Of a stretch of DNA of 64,000 nucleotides, positions 26,599 to 35,050 are shown piece by piece (positions within the stretch are counted from its first letter, which is position 1; the number at the start of each line of letters is the position of its first letter). Source of the stretch: Massilia sp. BJB1822 (GTDB lineage Bacteria > Pseudomonadota > Gammaproteobacteria > Burkholderiales > Burkholderiaceae_D). The stretch spans positions 106,450 to 170,449 of the forward strand of contig NZ_JABWEB010000012.1 of NCBI RefSeq assembly GCF_013369485.1, read 5' to 3'. A program made the position numbers and the translations under genes. Below the pieces are notes generated by a model. That model saw only the letters and a list, made by a program, of their open reading frames with translations. It was not told where the DNA came from and did not search any database.

Positions 26599-27019
26599 TC
26601 CCAACAGCAAGCGCACGGCGCTAATAAATCTGCTATCGCCATGAGGTTTTCGCATGCGTGCGAGTGGGGAGGTTTTTGATTTGTGTAATTAAAAAAATTC
26701 ATAAACAAGAAGAATAATCGCCTTAAATTTTGAGCGCATATAAATATAATATTTGAGTATTGATTTGAAATATCAATTCACTATTGTGTGAAAGTATTAT
26801 TCAATTAAAACAATGGTATACGTGTTTTAAAAATACGCAAACCGAAATTGATAATGGTGTAAAAAATATATTTCTGCCACTTCCTTGAATTGCTTTTTTT
26901 GCCAGCCTAGAATTGGCTGGCAATTGCAGGCGCAAGGCCAGCGCCACAGTCCAATCCTTATTTCTCCGGCCAGCATCATTCGCTGCTGGAGTTTCAATTA
27001 ATTTACCTGGGAGTCCATC
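26599..27019. promoter_or_regulatory. AT-rich 421-base leader region before the repeat-protein gene
   Basis: No gene is visible. Bases ~26660-26880 are strikingly AT-rich against a GC-rich genome, with many A/T runs. ATTGAT (26759-26764) and ATCAAT (26772-26777) form an inverted repeat with a 7-base spacer. The rest leads to GGGAG before the ATG at 27020. A long AT-rich upstream region is typical of genes silenced by H-NS/MvaT-like proteins or expressed at high level through an UP-rich promoter. I cannot place one promoter with confidence. Confidence 0.5.
26899..26923. promoter_or_regulatory. Perfect 9-base inverted repeat upstream of the repeat protein
   Basis: TTGCCAGCC (26899-26907) pairs with GGCTGGCAA (26915-26923) across the 7-base spacer TAGAATT. 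The T-run lies before the hairpin on the plus strand, and an A-run would follow it on the minus strand, so it is not a terminator in either direction. It is either an operator or a structured part of the 5' leader, about 100 bases before the start codon at 27020. Confidence 0.45.
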
Positions 27020-28078
27020 ATGAGCGATTTTCAATATGGTACGTATGCAGGGTATCCGCAACAGCTTGCTCCCCAAGGTTTCTTTGGCGGGTTGATTGGT
27101 AGTCCCTTGGGTGGCCTGATTGGCCGTGGCATTGGGGGACTAGCCGGCAATCCGAATCTGGGCGCCAGGATCGGGCAACTGGCCGGTGGCATTGGCGGCT
27201 CCTTGCTGCCCTTCGGCGTGGACCCGGTGGCGTTGGCTTACGCCCAACAACAACAGGCACAACTTGCGCCGCAGGGCTTCTTCGGGGACGTGTTCGGCCA
27301 GATTGCCCAGCCGATCGGTAGCGCCATCGGTGGCCTGGTCGGCCATCCAGCCCTTGGTGGCCAGATCGGCGGCATTGCCGGCCAACTGGGCCGCAGCTTT
27401 ATTCCGTTCAATGCCGATCCGGTTGCCGCCGCTTACGCCGTGCAGCAAGCGCAGCAAGCGCAATTGGCTCCGCAAGGCTTCTTCGGCAATCTGCTGGGCC
27501 AGATCGCGCAGCCGGTCGGTACTGCCGTGGGCGGCCTGCTGGGCCATCCGGCCCTGGGTGGCCAGCTTGGCGGCATCGCCGGCCAACTGGGCCGCACCTT
27601 CCTCCCATTCAGCGCCGATCCGGTCGCGTATGCACAGCAGCAGGCCTTGCTGCAACAACAGCTGTTGCAGCACCAGCAGGCCTTGCAACAACAACAGCTG
27701 CTGCAGCATCAGCAAGCCTTGCAGCAACAGCAGCTGCTACAGCAACAGCAAGCGCTTCAGCAGCAGCAACTGCTGCAGCAGGCGTTGCAGCAGCGTCAGG
27801 CTTCGCTGGCGCCGCAAGGCTTCTTCGGTGATGTGTTGGGTCAGATCGCCCAGCCGATCGGCAGCGCCGTTGGCGGCTTGTTCGGGAATGCCAACCTGGG
27901 TGGCCAGATCGGCGGCATCGCCGGTCAGCTGGGCCGTAATTTCATCCCGTTCAGCGCCGATCCGGTCGCAGCGGCCTATGCGCAGCAGCAGTTGCTGCAA
28001 CAGGCCCAGAGCTATGGCTTGCCGCCGTACATCGGCGCCAGCGCCAATAGCTTGAACAGCCAGGCTACAGTGCACTAA
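27020..28078 (+). CDS. Four-repeat Gly/Gln-rich protein (LAPQGFFG repeats)
   Basis: 352 aa without a Sec signal. Four units begin at residues ~16, 82, 149 and 263, each opening with LAPQGFFG, continuing with alternating Gly-Ile/Leu/Val segments (such as GGQIGGIAGQLGR) and closing with PFxADPVAxAYAQQQ. Unit 3 is extended by a Gln/Leu-rich tract at residues ~204-258. Gly-rich amphipathic repeats with a fixed PF-x-A-D-P-V end suggest self-assembly, membrane insertion or repeated cleavage. Directly downstream are a lone subtilase prodomain and a subtilase whose own tail is also GGxLGG-rich, so it may be that protease's substrate. I recognise no named family. Confidence 0.75.
   Translation: MSDFQYGTYAGYPQQLAPQGFFGGLIGSPLGGLIGRGIGGLAGNPNLGARIGQLAGGIGGSLLPFGVDPVALAYAQQQQAQLAPQGFFGDVFGQIAQPIGSAIGGLVGHPALGGQIGGIAGQLGRSFIPFNADPVAAAYAVQQAQQAQLAPQGFFGNLLGQIAQPVGTAVGGLLGHPALGGQLGGIAGQLGRTFLPFSADPVAYAQQQALLQQQLLQHQQALQQQQLLQHQQALQQQQLLQQQQALQQQQLLQQALQQRQASLAPQGFFGDVLGQIAQPIGSAVGGLFGNANLGGQIGGIAGQLGRNFIPFSADPVAAAYAQQQLLQQAQSYGLPPYIGASANSLNSQATVH
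27065..27990 (+). repeat. Four in-frame repeat units of the LAPQGFFG protein
   Basis: Unit starts at the DNA level are near 27065, 27263, 27464 and 27806. Units 1 and 2 are 66-67 codons long, and unit 3 is 114 codons because of the Gln-rich insertion. Units 2, 3 and 4 are more alike (G-x-x-x-GQIAQP(I/V)G) than unit 1, implying that they arose by later duplication. Confidence 0.85.
27628..27795 (+). repeat. CAG/CAA-rich polyglutamine-leucine tract
   Basis: A run of CAG, CAA, CTG and TTG codons encodes LQQQ and LLQHQQALQQQ-type heptad-like repeats. It separates repeat units 3 and 4, could form a coiled coil, and may vary in length by slippage. Confidence 0.75.
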
Positions 28079-28140
28079 TCGCACCTGACCAAGCCGCGCC
28101 GCCGCCCGCGGATGGTGGCGCGGTTTCAAGGAGATCAGCT

Positions 28141-28398
28141 ATGGCAACGCCAGGAACGACACCAGAAATAGGCCGCTATATCGTGCAGATCGACGATGCG
28201 GCGAAACTGCAGGAGTTCGTGCAAGCCAGCGGAAAAACGCCTGGCTTGAAGGTGGTGGATCTGATCGGGCCGGCCGGCAAGCCGCATACCGTGGTGGTGG
28301 AATTACCTGAGGCGGCCTTTCCCTCTTTGGAGCAGCAGCTCCGCGACACAAACACGCATTTCCTCCTCGAGCCTGATCGTAAGCTGTCGCCCTTTTGA
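28141..28398 (+). CDS. Stand-alone subtilase prodomain-like protein (I9-type inhibitor/chaperone)
   Basis: 85 aa, preceded by AAGGAGAT. It aligns by eye with the N-terminal region of the subtilase encoded next: GRYIVQI against AQYLVAS, KVVDLIGP against DVVDTLGP, TVVVELP against TVLVTRM, and FLLEPDRKLS against LIVEPDQHLS. In known systems, free I9-type prodomains act as inhibitors or folding helpers of subtilases. This one is probably a duplicate of the neighbour's prodomain. No signal peptide is seen, matching the protease and the repeat protein. Confidence 0.65.
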   Translation: MATPGTTPEIGRYIVQIDDAAKLQEFVQASGKTPGLKVVDLIGPAGKPHTVVVELPEAAFPSLEQQLRDTNTHFLLEPDRKLSPF

Positions 28399-28434
28399 CA
28401 GTCCAGGTTCCGAACAGCTGTGAAAGGACAATGT

Positions 28435-30375
28435 ATGGCAAAGAATGCAGAAGTTGGCGCCGCTCCGCAGGATCAGCCGGCCGCCGCTGCCGCCAGCGAT
28501 GGCGCGCGCAGCGTCAAGCCGCGCAAGGCGCAATACCTGGTTGCATCGCGCAGCCTGCCGGCCCTTCAGACCCTGGGCTTGCAGCCTTTTTCCTTCAATG
28601 TGGTTGAAGAGGCGCTGCGCGCCGCCCCCGATATCGACGTGGTCGATACGCTGGGGCCGAAAACGGCCATCGGCGCGTTTGCCGATGGCCTGGGCACGAG
28701 TCCCACCGTGCTGGTGACAAGGATGAGCGATCAGAAAGCGTTTGCCCTGCATCAGCAGGCGCAGGGCCGTCTGATTGTCGAACCGGATCAGCATCTGAGT
28801 CTGCATGAACCGGCTTTCCAGGGGCCGTATTTGGTGACGGGCGTGACGCCGAGCGGCGGCGCAGTGCTCTCCACCACGATTCTTGTAGTCGATCCGAATA
28901 ACCAGCCGGTGGCCGGCGCCGACGTGTCGCTGTATGGCAGTCTGCTGCCTGCGAGCGGCACCACCGATGCGCGCGGCCAGGTGGTGCTCAGCCTTTTCGG
29001 TGAAACGCCGGATTCGATCCGCGGCCTGTATGTCAAGCCGAAAAGCGATTACTGGAGCTTCTACCAGCAAAATCCCGACATCAGCACCAGCAACGCCAAT
29101 GTGGTCCTGGTGCAGCCGCTGTCCGCCTGGCCGCAGTTGGCCAACTTCCCGCAACGCCAGGTGCTGGGCTGGGGGCAGAAGGCCATGCGCCTCGACCAGT
29201 TGCCCGACCAGTATCGGGGGCAGGGCATCAAGGTGGCCGTGATCGATTCCGGCGCGGCGGCCTTGACCCACGCCGATCTGAAGCAGATTCGCTACGGCTT
29301 CGACATCCTGAACAAGAAGGACCATCCCGATACCTGGACCGACGACGTCATCTCCCATGGCTCGCACTGCGCCGGTGTGATCGCGGGTGCCAACAACGGC
29401 CAGGGCGTGCGCGGCTTTGCGCCCGACGCGGAAATCCATGTCTGCAAACTATTCCCCGGCGGCCAGATCAGCCAACTGATCGATGCGCTCGAATACTGCA
29501 TCGAAAAGCAGATCGATGTGGTCAATCTCAGCCTGGGCGGCGCCGAACCATCCGAGGCGCTGGAGCAGCAGATCCTGCGCGCCAAGCGGGCCGGCATCGC
29601 GTGCATTGTGGCGGCCGGCAATTCGGGCGGTGCGGTACAGTATCCGGCTTCGTCGCCCAATGTGCTGGCTGTCGCCGCCATCGGCAAGCTGGGTGAGTTC
29701 CCCTCCGACAGCGGCCACTCCCAGACCATCAGCAAGTTCGTCGATGCTGATGGCCATTTCGCGGCCAAGTTCAGCTGCTTCGGTCCCGAGGTTGCGGTGT
29801 GCGCGCCGGGCGTGGCCATCACGTCCTCGGTACCGGGCAATAACTATGCGGTGTGGGACGGCACCTCGATGGCGGCGCCGCATATCACCGGCTTGGCAGC
29901 ATTGGTGCTGGCCCACCATCCGGATTTCCAGGGCGCCTACAAGAATCGTGGCGCGGAGCGGGTAGAGCGCCTGTTCCAGATCATCAAGTCTGCCAGCCGC
30001 CGCCTGTATCTGGGCGATGCCGGACGCACCGGTTTTGGTTTGCCCGATACCCTGTTCGCTCTCGGCCTGCAAACGCCGGCCGGGATCGGCCAGACCCTGG
30101 CCGCGTCGGCGGCCGGCGCGCGCGTCCAGGCTCCGGTCGCACAACCGCAGGTGACGGCCGATCAGGCGTTCGTCAACCGGGCCTGGAATCCGCTGCTGGC
30201 ACCACTGGGTGGGCAACTGGGAGGACTGGTGGGCGGGCAATTCGGCGGCTGGGGGCAGCTGGGGCAAATTGGACGGCCAAGCGGATTAGGCGGCCTGGAC
30301 CCATCCTATGCTTTGTACCTGAATACGCTGCTGGCGCAATCCCAGTTTGGCGGGAACCCTGGCCTGTTTAACTGA
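28435..30375 (+). CDS. S8 subtilisin-family serine protease with Gly-rich tail
   Basis: 646 aa from ATG 28435 (AAAGGA six bases before it). Order: short disordered N-terminus; prodomain-like region ~30-124; beta-sandwich segment ~135-200 (VVDPNNQPVAGADVSLYG, like carboxypeptidase regulatory domains); catalytic domain ~245-530. The triad is Asp271 (AVIDSG), His308 (SHGSHCAG) and Ser478 (DGTSMAAPH). The C-terminal ~85 residues include GGQLGGLVGGQFGG, resembling the repeats of the protein encoded at 27020-28078. There is no Sec signal, so it acts in the cytosol or leaves by another route. The three-gene set suggests that the protease processes, or assembles with, the repeat protein. Confidence 0.9.
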   Translation: MAKNAEVGAAPQDQPAAAAASDGARSVKPRKAQYLVASRSLPALQTLGLQPFSFNVVEEALRAAPDIDVVDTLGPKTAIGAFADGLGTSPTVLVTRMSDQKAFALHQQAQGRLIVEPDQHLSLHEPAFQGPYLVTGVTPSGGAVLSTTILVVDPNNQPVAGADVSLYGSLLPASGTTDARGQVVLSLFGETPDSIRGLYVKPKSDYWSFYQQNPDISTSNANVVLVQPLSAWPQLANFPQRQVLGWGQKAMRLDQLPDQYRGQGIKVAVIDSGAAALTHADLKQIRYGFDILNKKDHPDTWTDDVISHGSHCAGVIAGANNGQGVRGFAPDAEIHVCKLFPGGQISQLIDALEYCIEKQIDVVNLSLGGAEPSEALEQQILRAKRAGIACIVAAGNSGGAVQYPASSPNVLAVAAIGKLGEFPSDSGHSQTISKFVDADGHFAAKFSCFGPEVAVCAPGVAITSSVPGNNYAVWDGTSMAAPHITGLAALVLAHHPDFQGAYKNRGAERVERLFQIIKSASRRLYLGDAGRTGFGLPDTLFALGLQTPAGIGQTLAASAAGARVQAPVAQPQVTADQAFVNRAWNPLLAPLGGQLGGLVGGQFGGWGQLGQIGRPSGLGGLDPSYALYLNTLLAQSQFGGNPGLFN

Positions 30376-30393
30376 CGACGTTTTCCATCGGAG

Positions 30394-30425
30394 GCGGGAC
30401 GGCATGCCGTCCCGCTGTTTTTTAT
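30394..30425 (+). terminator. Strong intrinsic terminator after the subtilase gene
   Basis: GCGGGACGGC (30394-30403) pairs with GCCGTCCCGC (30406-30415), a perfect 10-base stem, followed by TGTTTTTTAT. It lies 19 bases after the subtilase stop and separates this operon from the convergent eboF. Confidence 0.88.
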
Positions 30426-30495
30426 TGGTGCCGTCAGCGTGGAGCTGCTGGCCGTATCGCATCCGTCGAAAGTTTTGAGCCGGCGGCGGATAGGC

Positions 30496-31932
30496 TCAGG
30501 ACTCGACAGCCTCCGCCAGCCGCTCCGGCATGGCCTGCGGCCTTTGCGCTGCGGGCGCGAAAATCATATCGAGGGCCAGCGCTTTGACCGTTTCGGCCGC
30601 GATGATGCCGGCCGGCAGGGCGTCCGGACGGTCGGCGATGATGAGCGGGCCGTCATCGGGATGGCTGGGCGGGCGGCCGTGCGAACCTTTAACCAGCGTC
30701 GCATCGAGGCCGATCACATCCATCAGTGCGCGCAGACCCAGTTTGCGCTGCAGGAGGCGATGCAGCACGGTCAGTTTGGGATAGGGCAGCTGGCGGTCGA
30801 AAAACAGCTCGGCCGGATCGTAGCCGGGCTTGCGGTGGATATCGACGGTGCGCGCAAAGTCGGGCGCGCAGCGGTCGTCCAGCCAGTAGTAGTAGCTGAA
30901 CCAGGAGCGCGCATCGGCCAGCACCACCAGCTCGCCGGAACGCGCATGGTCCAGTCCCAGCCTGGCGCGCTGCGGACCGCGCAGGACAGCCTCCACGCCT
31001 GGCACGGCGGCCAGCAGGCGCTGCACGGCGTCGATGCGCGCGGCATCGGCCACATACACATGCGCGATTTGATGGTCGGCCACGGCGAAGGCGTCCGAGG
31101 CGATGGGGTCCAGCAGTTCGCCGCCATCTTCATTGCGCACCGCCAGCAGGCCGGCTTCGCGCAAATGGCGGTTCAGGTGCACCGGCCGGTCGACGGCCGT
31201 GATGCCATATTCCGACAGCAGCAGCACGCGCCTTCCGGCCGCTTCGGCATGCGCAATCAGCTCGCCCGCCACACGGTCGATTTCGCCCAGCGAGCGGCGC
31301 ACGGCCGGATGGCTGGGATCGGGACCATGGCGCTGCAGATCGTAATCGAGATGCGGCAGGTAGACCAGGCTTAGCGTGGGATCGTATGTGCGCAGTGCCA
31401 GGCGCGCCGCGCCGGCGATCCAGCGGCTGGAAGCGATCGAGGTGGCCGGTCCCCAGAACTGGAACAGCGGGAAGGGGCCAAGCTCCCATTGCAGTTCGTC
31501 GCGCCAGGCGGCCGGCTTGGTGTAGCAGTCGGGCAGCTTCTGGCCGTCGGCCTTGTAGATGGGGCGCGGCGTCAATCCGACGTCATGGCTGGCCGCCATG
31601 TTGTACCACCAGCACAGATTGGCGCAGCTGAAGCGCGGGTCGCGCTGCTTGCCGGCGTCCCAGATCTTCTCGCCCGCGACCAGGCGGTTGGACTGGCGCC
31701 AGAATCCGATTTCGGCGGTGTCGCGGAAGTACCAGCCATTGCCGACGATGCCGTGCTGCTGCGGCGTGCTGCCGGTCAGCAGATTGGCCTGCACGGTGCA
31801 GGTCAGCCCCGGCGCGGCGCTGCTCATATGGCGCAAAGCGCCGCGCGCGGCAAAGGCGCTCAGGCGCGGGGTGTATGACCCCAGCAGGCGCGGCGTCAGT
31901 CCAACGATATTCAGGATCAGCAAGGGCTGCAT
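30496..31932 (-). CDS. eboF: EboF, alkaline phosphatase/nucleotide pyrophosphatase-family protein
   Basis: 478 aa from ATG 31932, preceded on the minus strand by GGGAG. The N-terminal LLILNIVGLTPRLLGS and LLTGSTPQQHGIVGNGWYF segments, YLPHLDYDLQRHGPD and the late KGSHGRPP motif identify a type I phosphodiesterase/NPP-like fold. The usual SDHG metal motif reads SEYG here. This is the sixth member of the Ebo/EDB cluster, where EboF is annotated as an alkaline phosphatase-family or nucleotide diphosphatase protein. It is divergent from the main Ebo operon, sharing the 203-base region 31933-32135. Its substrate is not established. Confidence 0.88.
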   Translation of the reverse strand: MQPLLILNIVGLTPRLLGSYTPRLSAFAARGALRHMSSAAPGLTCTVQANLLTGSTPQQHGIVGNGWYFRDTAEIGFWRQSNRLVAGEKIWDAGKQRDPRFSCANLCWWYNMAASHDVGLTPRPIYKADGQKLPDCYTKPAAWRDELQWELGPFPLFQFWGPATSIASSRWIAGAARLALRTYDPTLSLVYLPHLDYDLQRHGPDPSHPAVRRSLGEIDRVAGELIAHAEAAGRRVLLLSEYGITAVDRPVHLNRHLREAGLLAVRNEDGGELLDPIASDAFAVADHQIAHVYVADAARIDAVQRLLAAVPGVEAVLRGPQRARLGLDHARSGELVVLADARSWFSYYYWLDDRCAPDFARTVDIHRKPGYDPAELFFDRQLPYPKLTVLHRLLQRKLGLRALMDVIGLDATLVKGSHGRPPSHPDDGPLIIADRPDALPAGIIAAETVKALALDMIFAPAAQRPQAMPERLAEAVES

Positions 31933-32135
31933 GGGGACTCCCGAAATTCCGCAATGGGCAGCCAGCATAACGGAGTTTGGCCTGCTTGAATCGCAGGTTG
32001 TGGCAATAATGCTGAAAATTTCAGTTGTGATAATTGGAGAATATTTTTCGATGCGCGCGGCGTATAGTCGGGCGCTGGCAGTCCTGCATGCCCAAACCGG
32101 AATTCGTCGAGAACCTTTTGTGAGAGAGGGGCGAT

Positions 32136-33149
32136 ATGAAATCTGCGTGTCCTGGCTGTTTAGACTTTGGTCCGGTGAAGCCCTTGCTGGGCTTGACGGC
32201 CGCCTTGCTGGCGGCGTGCACCGCCCCCGGAAATCCGCCGCCGGGTCCGCGCGACGATGCGGCCGAGCGCCACTACTACAACACTGGTGGCGTGCATAAT
32301 AATAAGGACTGCGGCCCGCCGAACAACTGCATCGCACCGCGCAAGCCCACCGATCCCACCGATCCCGCCTTCCCGCAATGGTGGACCAGCGAATGGACCA
32401 TGTACCGGGTCTTCCGCAACGAAGATAAATTCCCGCCTCCTTACAGTTCGCCGCCCACCGGCCTGACGCCCGCCGATTACGAGGTGTCCTATGGCGCCAG
32501 CTATTACGACGACAGCTACGTTCCGGCCGACGGCGACGGCCGCGGCGCCATGATGGAGTACTACGACAAGCGCTGCCTGCCGATCTTCCCGATCAAGAAC
32601 GACTTTAGCTGCTCCTTCGTCTCGCTCGGGAACAAGGCCTATTTCCTGCGCTATTCCGATCGCCCACCCGGCACGCCGGCCTGCTGCCAGTTCTCGCTGA
32701 TGAACCATCCGCCGCGGCGCGATTTCATCAAGCATCTGCCATACGACCCGGCGCGCAGCCAGCATCTGGGCGGCACCATCCAGGCGTATGCCCAGTATAT
32801 GGGCGGCCCACTGTTCGGCTACGCCTTCGAGAAGACGCCCAGGCCGGACAGCTACGATCCCTCGGCCCCGCCTTACCGCCACCCGCAATCCTTCTTCTTT
32901 TCCGGCGATCCCGGCTCGCCGCCCGATGCGCCCATCGTCAGCCAGAACTACCGCAACTTCCGCATGCAGAAGCCCGACCCCGCCAAGACCTGGGCGCAGG
33001 TGCCGGAGATGTGCACGCCGCGTCCCGAATGGTGCTGCCTGTTTACCGGCGATTGCCCGGAACGGGAGACGGAACCCAGCTTGCGCGCCAGCCCGAGGTC
33101 TGGCTCCCAATGGAATAAATTGGGCAAGCCGGGGGAGGGCGTCAAATGA
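32136..33149 (+). CDS. Cys- and Tyr-rich putative lipoprotein heading the VioB-like/Ebo operon
   Basis: 337 aa; GAGAGGGG precedes ATG 32136. The N-terminal hydrophobic segment ends in LLAAC-T, so Cys28 is a likely lipidation site, placing the protein in the cell envelope. The mature part is rich in Pro, Tyr, Trp, Asp and paired Cys (PACCQF, PEWCCLF), which suggests disulfides or cofactor ligands in the periplasm. No family is recognised. Its stop overlaps the next start (ATGA at 33146-33149), tying it to the operon. An envelope lipoprotein here fits the idea that the operon's product is exported. Confidence 0.7.
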   Translation: MKSACPGCLDFGPVKPLLGLTAALLAACTAPGNPPPGPRDDAAERHYYNTGGVHNNKDCGPPNNCIAPRKPTDPTDPAFPQWWTSEWTMYRVFRNEDKFPPPYSSPPTGLTPADYEVSYGASYYDDSYVPADGDGRGAMMEYYDKRCLPIFPIKNDFSCSFVSLGNKAYFLRYSDRPPGTPACCQFSLMNHPPRRDFIKHLPYDPARSQHLGGTIQAYAQYMGGPLFGYAFEKTPRPDSYDPSAPPYRHPQSFFFSGDPGSPPDAPIVSQNYRNFRMQKPDPAKTWAQVPEMCTPRPEWCCLFTGDCPERETEPSLRASPRSGSQWNKLGKPGEGVK

Positions 33150-35050
33150 GTTATCTCGACCAGCCGCGCCTGAATTTCTCGGGCATGTTCCAGGCCGATG
33201 TCTCCACCATCAACAACGACGTCACCAACTACAACAACGCCACTTTCACGCCGGAGAAGCAGAAGCTGAGCAAGGATAGCTGGAACCCGGAAGGCACCGG
33301 CAACTTCCGCCTGATCGATTGCCAGATCACGGGCGGCGTTTTGAACGGCAAGCTGCTCAGCTCTGCGCAGGACGATCCTGCTATCGGCATGCTGTTGGAA
33401 AATGCGCGCGAGCGCGTCTATGGCAAGCTGGTCGACCTCGATCCGCAGCAGCAGATGGTGTCGGCCATCTGGGGCATGCAGTTGCGCCTGAGCGACGGCG
33501 CCGGGGCCAATCTCTTTGTCGGCGATTACGAGCCGGCCGCCTTCATCAATCTATGGAAGCGGCAGCAGCACGAAAGCGCCTTTCATGATCAGACCCTGGC
33601 CGCCATCTACCAGTCGGTGCTGAGCCAGGTGGCCTGGAAATGCGACCACGGCTCGCCGCTGCTGGCGGCCCTGCATGCGGCTTCGGAACAGGGCTGGCTG
33701 TCGATCAATATGAATCTGTATGGCTATGGGCGCGACCCGAGTATTCCGCGCTATACCCTGGGCCATGTGGTGGGCAGCATCGGTCCCTGGCGTCAGGGCA
33801 GTCCCAAGCATTTTGTGCCGGGACGGCAGATGATTCCGGCCTTCAGCAATGTGATGACGCCGGCGCATGGCGTGTCCTTCTTCACCTGCCTGGTGCAGGA
33901 ACAGCGGCAGCGCGTCAGCGCCGATTTCGGCAACTGCCTGCCCATCGAAGGGGCCGACGGCGGTTTCCAGAACCTGGGCCGCCTGCTGCTGGCGGTGGAC
34001 CGCAGCAATCCCGATGGGCCGCTGGACACGGTGAGCGCGGCTTCGGTGGCGATCCTGGGCGAGGTAGGCTACCAGAACGGGAATGCGCGCGCGCAGCAGG
34101 ACTGGTATGCGCGCACCGCCGGCATCGAGGACTTCGATTACAGTCACCTCGATCCCTGGATCGCGCAGAACATCGGCCACCGCCCCTTGCTCTTGCTGAG
34201 CCCTGTGGCCGGCAGCGGCGAGGCGCCATCGAGCTACCAGGTGCTGGTGCAGGAATCCTTCGGCGGCTTCTATGCGCGCGCCGACAGCATCGTCTACCGG
34301 CTAAACCCCGACGAGACCGTGGCTGCCGAAATGTATGCCACACGCTATGGCCAACCGCTGGCCACCACGCTGGTGTTTGGCACCCAGCTTGGCCTGATGC
34401 CGAGTTCCCAGCCGCCCACTATCAATACCGGCAAGCTCGATTATCCCGAGCAGTTGAACACCGACGCCAGCGGCCGCGCCCAATTGCGCATCCATGCGCC
34501 GGCGGCCGGTCCCGGCAATCCGCGCGGCTATATCGATGGACAACTATACGGCATCGGCTGGAAGATGCCGGCCCAGCCCAAGGATAGCCCGCAGAATATC
34601 TGGAACTTTATCAGCCTGCTGGCCTACGACCGCGTGACAGCACCTGCGGTGCCGGCCTGGTATCCGGACATCCAGCCCATCCTGCAGCAGTACGCCAATC
34701 TGTATCCGATCATGAGCCGCCACCTGATTGACCTGGCCGACTACGATTCGGTGGTGGAGCATGTGCGCATCCTCGACCTGGCATTCTCGCTGCCGCAAAG
34801 CGATCCAAATCATATGCCGGTCACGCGCGACCTGTCCGATGCCAAGCGCGCCATGATCCTGCGCTGGCTGCGCCTGCCGGGCGCGGACGGCAAGCCGCTG
34901 AAAGGCAAGGCCAGCGCACCGAAGGCAGCGCCGCCCGTTGAGGCGGAAGCGCGGCCGGTGCTGGCGCTTGATCCGCTGCAAACGGCGGGCAAGACCGCCG
35001 TCTTCATGGCTTATCAGGCTTACCAGGCGCGCCAGGGAGGAAAACCATGA
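33146..35050 (+). CDS. VioB/RebD N-terminal-half-like protein, copy 1
   Basis: 634 aa. The start MSYLDQPRLNFSGMFQADV closely resembles the first residues of VioB (MSILDFPRIHFRGW, as I recall the C. violaceum protein). Near the end, YPIMS (~518) and HMPVTRDLSDAKR (~556-568) match VioB segments YPFMS and YMPSTRELSAPKAR that lie just before its ferritin-like domain. VioB, RebD and StaD are ~1000-aa enzymes that oxidatively dimerise imino-aryl pyruvates. Here the ~630-aa front part is its own gene, with the ferritin-like part encoded next through an ATGA overlap. Whether it binds heme cannot be read from the sequence. A paralogue lies at 36103. Confidence 0.72.
   Translation: MSYLDQPRLNFSGMFQADVSTINNDVTNYNNATFTPEKQKLSKDSWNPEGTGNFRLIDCQITGGVLNGKLLSSAQDDPAIGMLLENARERVYGKLVDLDPQQQMVSAIWGMQLRLSDGAGANLFVGDYEPAAFINLWKRQQHESAFHDQTLAAIYQSVLSQVAWKCDHGSPLLAALHAASEQGWLSINMNLYGYGRDPSIPRYTLGHVVGSIGPWRQGSPKHFVPGRQMIPAFSNVMTPAHGVSFFTCLVQEQRQRVSADFGNCLPIEGADGGFQNLGRLLLAVDRSNPDGPLDTVSAASVAILGEVGYQNGNARAQQDWYARTAGIEDFDYSHLDPWIAQNIGHRPLLLLSPVAGSGEAPSSYQVLVQESFGGFYARADSIVYRLNPDETVAAEMYATRYGQPLATTLVFGTQLGLMPSSQPPTINTGKLDYPEQLNTDASGRAQLRIHAPAAGPGNPRGYIDGQLYGIGWKMPAQPKDSPQNIWNFISLLAYDRVTAPAVPAWYPDIQPILQQYANLYPIMSRHLIDLADYDSVVEHVRILDLAFSLPQSDPNHMPVTRDLSDAKRAMILRWLRLPGADGKPLKGKASAPKAAPPVEAEARPVLALDPLQTAGKTAVFMAYQAYQARQGGKP

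Noticed and set aside
27628..27795. CRISPR-like or satellite repeat
   Set aside because: The repeats are in frame, encode a Gln/Leu-rich tract and have no constant direct repeat plus unique spacers.
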